In this document: positions 1 through 5,898 of the stretch, piece by piece | Layout of the letters: the number at the start of each line of letters is the position of its first letter | Numbering within the stretch: the first letter of the stretch is position 1 | DNA from: Syntrophomonas sp. | GTDB lineage: Bacteria; Bacillota; Syntrophomonadia; Syntrophomonadales; Syntrophomonadaceae | Assembly (NCBI GenBank): GCA_028693695.1 | Contig: JAQUUV010000093.1 | Coordinates: forward strand, 1 to 7,856 | Reading direction: 5' to 3' | DNA length: 7,856 nucleotides | Program-made: the position numbers and the translations under genes | Notes under the pieces: model-generated | The model's input: only the letters and a program-made list of their open reading frames with translations | Told to the model about the DNA's origin: nothing | Database searches by the model: none

Positions 1-464
1 ATAAATCTGGCGATCTCTTTGTTGGAGGAGTCGCTCCAAAACTTCAAGGCGATAATATCCCGCTCGCGTTGGTTTAAATTAACTAAGGCCTTTTGCAGGT
101 GTTGCTGCGTTTCATTAAGAATAACCAGATCAACTGGCTCTGGATTTGGATCTGCAAGATCAGCAGTTATCTCGAGAGAAGTACCTTGTGTCCGCTTCTG
201 AGTGCGATAATAATCAGTTATGGTATTACGAGCAATACTAAAAAGCCAGGCAGAAAATGCTGCTTTTTCCAACTGGTAATACTGCAGTTTGGAGAAAAGC
301 TTTTCAAAGATCTGACTGACTAAATCATCCGCAGTGTGAAAATCTTCTACCCGATAATGCACATAGTTATAGATCCGCGGAAAATAATAGTTGTAAATAT
401 CCGCAAATTCACCATCATCACCGGTTTGTGAAACCAATGACGTTTCCTCTGGTTGAGTAAGCAT
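1..464 (-). CDS. ECF-type RNA polymerase sigma factor, 3' end outside window
   Basis: Reading the minus strand from ATG at 464-462 gives 154 codons that stay open to the window edge. Residues about 19-90 match sigma-70 region 2: an acidic/aromatic start (FADIYNYYFPRIYNYV), the ADDLVSQIFEKLF helix and the WLFSIARNTITDYYR segment that recognises and melts the -10 element. Residues about 121-154 begin region 4 (NLNQRERDIIALKFW...NKEIA), which contacts the -35 element; its recognition helix is lost off the left edge. Regions 1 and 3 are absent, as in extracytoplasmic-function (ECF) sigma factors, which direct RNA polymerase to a small regulon in response to a signal. AAAGGG lies 6 bases before the chosen start. 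An in-frame ATG at 488-486 would add eight residues and is less well supported. The gene is divergent from the exporter operon, so it may regulate it, but this is inference. No anti-sigma factor is visible. Confident for family; ECF subgroup not assigned. Confidence 0.9.
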   Translation of the reverse strand, partial: MLTQPEETSLVSQTGDDGEFADIYNYYFPRIYNYVHYRVEDFHTADDLVSQIFEKLFSKLQYYQLEKAAFSAWLFSIARNTITDYYRTQKRTQGTSLEITADLADPNPEPVDLVILNETQQHLQKALVNLNQRERDIIALKFWSDSSNKEIARF

Positions 465-574
465 AGCTACCCTTTTCAAAACCTCCATACCCCCACGCTA
501 AATGTCAATGAAAAGTTAAAATAGTTTGACCACTTGTGTATCATGACTATTGGAAATAAAAAGTAAGGTCCTAT

Positions 575-580
575 ATTATA
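575..580 (-). promoter_or_regulatory. candidate -10 hexamer for the sigma factor gene
   Basis: The minus strand reads a perfect TATAAT here, about 110 bases before the sigma factor start. The expected -35 position with a 17-base spacer reads AGGTTA, which is a poor match to TTGACA. In such AT-rich DNA a lone TATAAT can occur by chance, and ECF sigma genes are often transcribed by their own non-housekeeping promoter, so this is only a candidate. Confidence 0.2.
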
Positions 581-686
581 TACAATTCGATATCTTTTAA
601 CCTTTACCTTCTTTTTCTGCACATATAAGGTATAATTAATTCATAATACAAGAAATTCTACCATTTTTATATCCTAAAACCTGTAC

Positions 687-755
687 TTATCAAAGTGAAT
701 AAGAAAATTGCTGTATGCATCTTTTGCCCTCTTTTTTTCCTTAATTATCAAAGTG
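687..755 (+). repeat. pair of 11-bp direct repeats TTATCAAAGTG
   Basis: The 11-mer TTATCAAAGTG occurs exactly at 687-697 and again at 745-755, 58 bp apart start to start. The first copy overlaps an imperfect palindrome, CTTATCAAAGTGAATAAG (686-703), whose outer arms CTTAT/ATAAG pair exactly. The repeats lie midway between the two divergent genes, a natural place for an operator, but no regulator family can be named from the motif. Confidence 0.45.
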
Positions 756-822
756 CTCTTGACTATGGAAAAATGCTATTAAGAGCTTAAACCCAGACTT
801 ATTATTAAAAATAGTGATCAGC

Positions 823-851
823 TTGAATACCATCCGTAATTGAAGTATTTT
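823..851 (+). promoter_or_regulatory. weak candidate sigma-A promoter for the exporter operon
   Basis: TTGAAT (823-828, 4 of 6 matches to TTGACA) and TATTTT (846-851, 4 of 6 matches to TATAAT) are separated by 17 bases. If used, transcription would start near 858 and the message would carry a leader of about 120 bases that includes the GC-rich patch. Both boxes are weak, and promoters read by an ECF sigma factor would look different. Confidence 0.22.
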
Positions 852-870
852 TCGATACAGGAGTAAAGAA

Positions 871-910
871 AACCCGGCTTGCGCCTAGCCTCTGGCGACA
901 GCGGAAGTCG
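871..910. other. GC-rich patch in AT-rich leader
   Basis: By count 27 of these 40 bases are G or C, against an obviously AT-rich surround. It can form small hairpins: CGCC/GGCG (882-885 with 894-897, loop of 8) and, as an alternative, CGAC/GTCG (896-899 with 907-910, loop of 7). The two share bases, so they would be mutually exclusive. No riboswitch consensus that I know fits on either strand, and no T-run follows on the plus strand. It could be a structured leader, a relic of an older coding sequence, or chance. Confidence 0.35.
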
Positions 911-919
911 TGGTTGCAC

Positions 920-947
920 TTATACTATTCACCTAAAAAGTTATACT
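920..947 (+). repeat. TTATACT direct repeat, 21-bp spacing
   Basis: The heptamer TTATACT occurs at 920-926 and 941-947, exactly 21 bp apart, so both copies face the same side of the helix. They lie 33-60 bp before the first operon gene. Two-turn spacing is typical of paired binding of a regulator dimer (LytTR-type regulators use such spacing), but a 7-mer in AT-rich DNA may repeat by chance. Confidence 0.3.
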
Positions 948-966
948 TTCTGATAGTACAAAAAAT

Positions 967-971
967 GAGGT
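967..971 (+). promoter_or_regulatory. ribosome binding site supporting a TTG start
   Basis: GAGGT lies 8 bases before the TTG at 980. There is no suitably placed ATG before the first membrane helix with a comparable site, so this supports the TTG start of the sensor-MFS gene. Confidence 0.6.
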
Positions 972-979
972 ATTGTTAA

Positions 980-3289
980 TTGGAAAAAGAAACACAATAC
1001 ACAGCAGATCTCCGCGGGGCACGGCGAAATATATTAATCATGGCATTTGGCCTTTTACTTGTAATTATGTCATTTACGGGGTTCGTAAACTATATGACCT
1101 TTGCCCAAAATTATAATAATTCTCTAGTAAGCACCTATTCAGTGGCCGGAAACGAAATTGCAAGAAAAATAGAGTACGCACTTCATTATGGAAAACCAAT
1201 CAATAATTTTTATGGCATGCATGAAACCCTGAATGAATTAAAAGAGGTTATTGATGAAGTAGAACAGGTTAAAATTGTAACTACGCAGGGAGAAGTTTTA
1301 TATGATTTAAATGGTTTTGTCAGAGATACCAAACTGCCGGATGAATTGATGGAAGCCGCAATGTTTCAGCAGGGTACTGTAAACGAAAAGCCAAGCTACC
1401 AATTTTATGAAGAAGCGGCTCATGTGTTTATTCGCATTAATGACAGCCATGGAGAGCACATCGCCAACCTGGTTATGGTTTTTCCCCATGATGATTTTAT
1501 GCAGATAAACAGTCCATTTACCATGCGATTAGCTGCCTATCTAATGGGGATTGCTCTCATAGTCCTAATATTATTAGCCTTCATTTTCTTCAAAACTCAA
1601 TTCATCTTTCATGATAAATCAATTAATAAAAAGAGGATTCTTATAGCCTTCATCATATTACTGGGGTCAGCCCAACTCGTTTATAGCGGCATAAATTATA
1701 TGCTTTTTAAAAATGCCTATATAGAAATGGCAGATACCAGCAAAACTTTTATTCAAAATATCGTAGCTAAAAACATTAATAGTATCTACGATAAAGGTCT
1801 CAGTTTACAAAATGTTACCGGCGTGGATGAATACATAGACTCAATCAAAGAGAGTTTGCCCCAGATACAAGATCTGCACTTGATTCCAACCGAGGAAAAT
1901 GGTCTGCCCTTAACCAAGGTTAATGCTACCGTCTCCAACACCTACATTGAGCAACAAATGTTTAAAACTCTGCTGGATATGTTAACCGTGCTGGTTATAT
2001 CGATACTTTTTATGATCGAACTTACCTTGCTGGCGGTAACCCTCATGACCAGAGGCCCGACTAATACCAGCCAAATGTCAGGAGAAGCAGCCATTAGAGC
2101 CAGTCATGGTCTGGTAAGAAGCCTGACTTACTTTGTTAATATGGGGGCGTGTATGTCCCTAACCTTTGTTCCCATTGTAATGAAAGATTATTATGAACCT
2201 CTTTTGGGGCTGCCCCAAGACGTAGTACTGGGTTTGCCGCTGTCAGCTGAAATGCTGGGAGGGATTCTGGCCATAATCCTGGCTGGGTGGGCAATTAACC
2301 GGCAAGGCTGGCGGACCATCATATATTGGGGCGCAGCCTTGCTGGCAGTTGGTAATCTGTTGTCGGGGCTTAGTGTTAGTGCCCTTCCATTTATTCTCTC
2401 CCGGGGGATAGCCGGGTTGGGTTTAGGTTTTATTTTGATGTCTATACGCAGTTTGGTGGTTTCGCTGCCTAAAAACAACTTGGCCATCGCAGAATATAGT
2501 GCCGGGTCTTTAGCCGGATTGAACTGTGGACTGGTAATAGGCGGTATGCTCGCCGATAGAATTGGCTATGCAGCCATCTTTTATATAGCAGCCATAATGG
2601 TTATTATCCCCTCGATATTTGTTCTACGGTTAATGACCGAGTTCGAAATCGCACAGCGGGAACCTAATGATAGTTCCATAATGGAAAAGCTGATCAAATT
2701 TATCGCGTATAAAAAAACCGTCCTCTTTCTTATATGTATATTTATACCCTACTTCATTAGTTGTGCGTTTTTAGATTACTACTTCCCTTTGTTTTCATCC
2801 AGCAATGAGCTCTCCCAGAGCGACATAAGCCGTGGCTTTCTATTGAACGGTCTGGTTATCATCTATATGGGACCCGTTTTAACCAAATATATTGCTAATA
2901 AACTCAGCAGTACCCAAGGGTTGATCATGTCTATGGCCTTCGTTATTTTTGCTTTGACCAACTTCATATTATTCGGCACTATAGAGGCAGCTTTTGCTAC
3001 AATTATTATATTGGGCATTGCCGAGAGTTTTGGTGTCTCATTAAAAACTACTTATTTCTTGAATCTAAAAGGTATTAGAGAGCTGGAGATCAATAAAGGT
3101 ATTGCTATGTTCAGTATAATGGTCAATGGCAGCAGAATGGCCGGGCCAATTATTTTCGGTGTTGCTTTAACATTAGGAATGAGAATGGGGGTGGGCTTAA
3201 TTTCCTTGCTGATGTTGATTCTGTTGCTGGTATTTATTTACTCTACCCGGTTTGATCCAGCCCAGAAGAAAATATCAGAAAGTGCTTAA
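980..3289 (+). CDS. sensor-MFS fusion: two extracytoplasmic sensor modules plus 12-TM major facilitator domain
   Basis: The 769-residue product starts at TTG. Hydrophobicity suggests a helix at 18-40, a first extracytoplasmic domain at about 41-182, helices at 183-206 and 219-243, a second, shorter extracytoplasmic domain at about 244-330, a helix at 331-356, then about twelve helices from 377 to 756 forming a major facilitator superfamily (MFS) domain. MFS signs are the GWAINRQGWR loop after the second MFS helix (436-445), the R-x3-G-x-G-x-G type fourth helix (RGIAGLGLG, 475-483) and LADRIGY (524-530). The first extracytoplasmic domain has a Cache/PAS-like strand pattern (VKIVTTQGEVLYD, 97-109). 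The two modules align without gaps at an offset of 202 residues. Ordinary MFS carriers are about 400 residues, so this is nearly twice the usual length. No kinase, phosphatase or cyclase domain follows. It probably binds an external ligand and either transports or signals; the substrate is unknown. It heads the operon, 47 bp before the binding lipoprotein. Confidence 0.82.
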   Translation: MEKETQYTADLRGARRNILIMAFGLLLVIMSFTGFVNYMTFAQNYNNSLVSTYSVAGNEIARKIEYALHYGKPINNFYGMHETLNELKEVIDEVEQVKIVTTQGEVLYDLNGFVRDTKLPDELMEAAMFQQGTVNEKPSYQFYEEAAHVFIRINDSHGEHIANLVMVFPHDDFMQINSPFTMRLAAYLMGIALIVLILLAFIFFKTQFIFHDKSINKKRILIAFIILLGSAQLVYSGINYMLFKNAYIEMADTSKTFIQNIVAKNINSIYDKGLSLQNVTGVDEYIDSIKESLPQIQDLHLIPTEENGLPLTKVNATVSNTYIEQQMFKTLLDMLTVLVISILFMIELTLLAVTLMTRGPTNTSQMSGEAAIRASHGLVRSLTYFVNMGACMSLTFVPIVMKDYYEPLLGLPQDVVLGLPLSAEMLGGILAIILAGWAINRQGWRTIIYWGAALLAVGNLLSGLSVSALPFILSRGIAGLGLGFILMSIRSLVVSLPKNNLAIAEYSAGSLAGLNCGLVIGGMLADRIGYAAIFYIAAIMVIIPSIFVLRLMTEFEIAQREPNDSSIMEKLIKFIAYKKTVLFLICIFIPYFISCAFLDYYFPLFSSSNELSQSDISRGFLLNGLVIIYMGPVLTKYIANKLSSTQGLIMSMAFVIFALTNFILFGTIEAAFATIIILGIAESFGVSLKTTYFLNLKGIRELEINKGIAMFSIMVNGSRMAGPIIFGVALTLGMRMGVGLISLLMLILLLVFIYSTRFDPAQKKISESA

Positions 3290-3324
3290 TGTAAGACACT
3301 TATGGCAAATATTTATAGGGAATT

Positions 3325-3331
3325 AAGGTGA
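3325..3331 (+). promoter_or_regulatory. ribosome binding site deciding the lipoprotein start
   Basis: AAGGTGA (continuing to AAGGTGATT) matches the anti-Shine-Dalgarno complement and is spaced correctly for ATG at 3337. It overlaps an in-frame GTG at 3328, which argues that GTG is part of the binding site and not the start. Confidence 0.6.
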
Positions 3332-3336
3332 TTAAA

Positions 3337-4482
3337 ATGAATCGGTTTGCAAAAATTCTTGTTATGGGTCTGGTTTCGCTAGGGCTGTTATCTGGATGCG
3401 TAAGTAATGACCTGGCAGCCCAAAGGGTGAAAAATGCGGGCAAGGGAAACAGCATTATTATCGGAGTGCCTGTTCCCCTCGAATTTGCCCAAAAAAACAC
3501 CAACTTCCTAAAAGGAGTAGAGCTGGCATTAGAGGATATCAACCGCGAAGGTGTCAACGGAAAACAGTTTAAGCTAGAAATAGTTGATGACAAGGATGAT
3601 TTTAGAACGGCGGTTGATGTAGCCCAGAAATTTAGCGACAATACAAATATGTTGGCAGTAATTGGACATTGGTTTTCCGATATCTGCATCCCTGTATCGA
3701 CCATCTACGAAGAATCGGGTATGTTGACCCTGGTTCCCACAGTATCTAACCCGGAGTTAACCGAAAAAGGTTATAAATACGTTTTTCAGAGCATCACCAA
3801 TGATAATAAGGTTGCCAAGGAAATGTGCGCTTATGCTGTAACTAAAGGCTACAAAAATATTGTGATCTGTTACGAAGAGAGTTCTTATGGCAAAAACCTG
3901 GCGGATGCTATCGAAAAGGAGGCGCAGGCCAACGGCATCGATATTGTTGATAGAGTTTCCGGTCTGGTAACCAAGGAACAGTTTAAAAACGCCTACGATA
4001 AGTGGTCGGCGTTGGAGTTCGATGCTATATTATTGGCTCTCAATATGCCGGAAGGCGGAAAATACATAAGCGCATTAAGAGCCCTGAATCAGACGGCCGG
4101 CATTATATCCGCTGACGGTCTGGATTTAGGCAATTTTATTGAATTACTGGGAAAGGATGCCGAGGGAGTTGTGATTGCTACTACTTACAGTCCCAATGCT
4201 CAAAGCCCTGATTTAGCACAGTTTACCAATAAATATCGGCAGAAGTTTAATTCCGAACCGGATGTATGGGCTATACAAGGATATGAAGCCCTGCAGCTTA
4301 TTGCCCACGCTATAAAGGAAACCAACAGTTATTCTCCCGCCGTACTAGCTAATTATTTGCGGGATATGCAGCCATGGCAAACCGTGTCAGGGCAAATTGG
4401 CTTTAATGAATACGGCGAAATTGAGGGCCGGGAACTTTATAAAAAGATGGTTGTCGATGGTAAGTTTCAGTATGTTGATTAA
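3337..4482 (+). CDS. branched-chain amino acid-type substrate-binding lipoprotein (Peripla_BP_6, LivJ-like)
   Basis: The 381-residue product begins with a lipoprotein signal: basic start (MNRFAK), hydrophobic stretch and lipobox L18-S19-G20-C21, so Cys21 should be lipidated and anchor the protein outside the membrane. The mature part is a full type I periplasmic binding fold: IIIGVPVPL first strand, KGVELALEDINREGVNGK helix region, the VIGHWFSD loop after AVDVAQKF, ESGMLTLVPTVSNPELTEKG, and a second lobe starting near KGYKNIVICYE. This order is typical of Leu/Ile/Val/amide-binding proteins of ABC importers. No LivHMGF permease or ATPase gene is next to it; its neighbours are an MFS protein upstream and a peptide exporter downstream. 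It may therefore deliver ligand to, or sense for, the sensor-MFS protein, but that is inference. Ligand unknown. An alternative GTG start at 3328 would add three residues. Confidence 0.9.
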   Translation: MNRFAKILVMGLVSLGLLSGCVSNDLAAQRVKNAGKGNSIIIGVPVPLEFAQKNTNFLKGVELALEDINREGVNGKQFKLEIVDDKDDFRTAVDVAQKFSDNTNMLAVIGHWFSDICIPVSTIYEESGMLTLVPTVSNPELTEKGYKYVFQSITNDNKVAKEMCAYAVTKGYKNIVICYEESSYGKNLADAIEKEAQANGIDIVDRVSGLVTKEQFKNAYDKWSALEFDAILLALNMPEGGKYISALRALNQTAGIISADGLDLGNFIELLGKDAEGVVIATTYSPNAQSPDLAQFTNKYRQKFNSEPDVWAIQGYEALQLIAHAIKETNSYSPAVLANYLRDMQPWQTVSGQIGFNEYGEIEGRELYKKMVVDGKFQYVD

Positions 4483-4500
4483 AACATGATTAACTATTAA

Positions 4501-4508
4501 GGGAAGGA
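4501..4508 (+). promoter_or_regulatory. ribosome binding site for the HlyD-like gene
   Basis: GGGAAGGA precedes ATG at 4517 by 8 bases, which supports this start. It lies in the 34-bp gap after the lipoprotein gene, a gap with no terminator-like hairpin. Confidence 0.55.
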
Positions 4509-4516
4509 CTAAGTAT

Positions 4517-5860
4517 ATGTCACAAAACAACATTTATAGAAAAATAGCCCTGGATCGTTTATCCTCTCCAGAAGAATTGGATCAGCGCTTAACAATAGTC
4601 TCACCCATAGGTTGGGTATCCTTAATTGCTGTAGCTTTATTAATCTGTGCCGGACTTACATGGGGTTTTTTAGGCAGCATAGCTGACAAGGCCGCGGGAA
4701 CTGGCATTATTATCTCCAGTGGCGGCATAAATGGGGTAATTCATCGTGCCGATGGTCAAATAACCGATATCAGTGTTCATGATGGTGATTATGTGGAAAA
4801 AGGCCAGGTAATAGCTCGGATAGAGCAGACTGAACTTATCGAAAAAATCAATCAATACAAAGAAGACCTGGCGGCTGCTCAGTCGATTGACCTGGAGAAT
4901 CTCCAGATGAACAACAGCAAGCTTAACTTTAATATATATGGAAAAATTGGCGAAATATTTGCAGACTATGAGAATGCCATAGCCAACCTTACAGCGCAAA
5001 GGGTTAGCTCTTATACCCAGAGTGATCAATCCAAATATGCTTTGGAACAGACTCGGATTAAATACGAAGATAGCTTGGAGAAATATAACAACTATAAAGC
5101 TCTATACGAAAATGGGGCCGTCTCCCAGAATGAATTGAATAATGCGGAAAGTGAGTTCCGGATTAATGAAGCAGCCTACAATAGCCAACGCCAGAATTTG
5201 AATGCCATGTCTCAAGCCCAGCTCAATCAGGTGGAAGCAAATTTGAGAGCCCAAAAACAGTGGCTAAAAGATACCATTGCTGTTTCTATAATAGATTTAC
5301 AAAATAACATTGCTAAAATGCAGCGTGATTTATTGAATAACGGCGATATTATAGCTAATGTCTCTGGTCGTGTCTTGGAAATGCAGGTGAAAAAAGGAGA
5401 TATCGTTAAGGCCGGCAGCGTTGTATGCACGATTGCTGAAGAAAAAACCCAAACTGATTCCCTGGAAGCCGTTATTTATGTTCCCGTAGGAAACGGCAAG
5501 AAAATTAAGCCCGGTATGGAAGTAAATGTATCCCCCAGTACCGTTAAGAAAGAGGAAAATGGTTTTATGTTGGGGAACGTGGTATCTGTTTCAGAATATC
5601 CCACCAGTGCCCAGGGTATGATGCTTACCCTCGGTAATACCGAACTAGTTAAACAGTTGTCCGCCCAAGGTGCTTCTCTCGAGGTAAAAGTCAAATTGGT
5701 TATGGACAGTAGTACCCGCAGTGGTTATAAATGGTCCTCCCCTCAAGGACCACCGATTGGCATAGATGGAGGGACATTCTGTATAGGCGAAGTCAAGGTT
5801 AACCAAAAAAGACCCATCAGTATGGTCTTACCCTATATTAAAGAGCATCTGCCTATCTAA
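4517..5860 (+). CDS. NHLM-type HlyD-like membrane fusion / secretion protein
   Basis: The 447-residue product has a short cytoplasmic N-terminus containing a family-typical stretch (YRKIALDRLSSPEELDQRL, 7-25), one membrane helix (about 32-54), the first half of a biotinyl-lipoyl-like domain (69-104, with HRADGQI and DGDYVEKGQVIARIEQ), a long helical coiled-coil hairpin (about 105-275, Gln/Asn/Glu-rich), the second lipoyl half (276-308, VSGRVLEMQVKKGDIVKAG) and a beta-barrel region. The C-terminal GGTFCIGEVKVNQKRPISMV segment is characteristic of the NHLM bacteriocin-system secretion protein family (TIGR03794) as I recall it. It should span from the membrane outward and form a conduit with the peptidase/ABC exporter encoded 38 bp downstream. 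Its presence in a seeming Firmicute is compatible with known NHLM loci. Family assignment is strong; the cargo is not encoded in this window. Confidence 0.9.
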   Translation: MSQNNIYRKIALDRLSSPEELDQRLTIVSPIGWVSLIAVALLICAGLTWGFLGSIADKAAGTGIIISSGGINGVIHRADGQITDISVHDGDYVEKGQVIARIEQTELIEKINQYKEDLAAAQSIDLENLQMNNSKLNFNIYGKIGEIFADYENAIANLTAQRVSSYTQSDQSKYALEQTRIKYEDSLEKYNNYKALYENGAVSQNELNNAESEFRINEAAYNSQRQNLNAMSQAQLNQVEANLRAQKQWLKDTIAVSIIDLQNNIAKMQRDLLNNGDIIANVSGRVLEMQVKKGDIVKAGSVVCTIAEEKTQTDSLEAVIYVPVGNGKKIKPGMEVNVSPSTVKKEENGFMLGNVVSVSEYPTSAQGMMLTLGNTELVKQLSAQGASLEVKVKLVMDSSTRSGYKWSSPQGPPIGIDGGTFCIGEVKVNQKRPISMVLPYIKEHLPI

Positions 5861-5886
5861 TATTATGACTGGATTTTGATGATTTC

Positions 5887-5894
5887 GAGGTGAT
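5887..5894 (+). promoter_or_regulatory. ribosome binding site supporting a TTG start
   Basis: GAGGTGAT is an eight-base match to the 16S rRNA anti-Shine-Dalgarno complement and lies just before TTG at 5899. An in-frame GTG at 5890 sits inside the site and is unlikely to be the start. The gene has no ATG start upstream of its conserved QMEAVECGA peptidase motif. Confidence 0.65.
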
Positions 5895-5898
5895 AACT

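Larger units (their letters stand above)
465..979. other. divergent intergenic region without supportable gene
   Basis: This 515-bp stretch separates the sigma factor gene from the exporter operon and should hold the promoters of both. It is AT-rich except for a GC-rich patch at 871-910. All ATG-started frames seen on either strand are tiny (about 5-17 codons) or lack a ribosome binding site, such as a 30-residue minus-strand frame at 833-741. I see no tRNA, no recognised riboswitch and no clear terminator (a stable GC hairpin followed by a T-run). Two direct-repeat pairs and weak promoter-like hexamers are listed separately. Confidence 0.75.

Noticed and set aside
19..323. Plus-strand open frames overlapping the left-hand gene
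   Set aside because: They are antisense to a clear ECF sigma factor reading frame and encode no recognisable protein.
503..508. Perfect TTGACA on the minus strand close to the sigma factor gene, considered as a -35 box
   Set aside because: The matching -10 position would fall on the GGAGG region next to the start codon and reads GAGGTT, so it cannot serve as a promoter for this start.
759..782. TTGACT (759-764) with an extended -10-like TGCTATTAA (775-782... minus-10 part TATTAA at 777-782), considered as a plus-strand promoter
   Set aside because: The spacer is only 12 bases, too short for a sigma-A type promoter.
741..833. Minus-strand 30-residue open frame beginning MVFKLITIFNN in the intergenic region, considered as a possible small peptide or precursor
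   Set aside because: No ribosome binding site precedes its ATG, the composition simply reflects AT-rich DNA, and it has no leader-like or double-glycine feature.
871..910. GC-rich patch considered as a c-di-GMP, cobalamin or other known riboswitch, or as a terminator on either strand
   Set aside because: No conserved riboswitch core could be matched. The minus-strand reading has AGCCGGGTTTTCTTT, but the stem before the T-run is only about 4 bp and no gene on that strand lies upstream of it to be terminated.
2191..2487. 98-codon minus-strand open frame inside the MFS gene, along with similar antisense frames in the other operon genes
   Set aside because: All are shadows of conserved plus-strand genes, lack ribosome binding sites and show no known domain.
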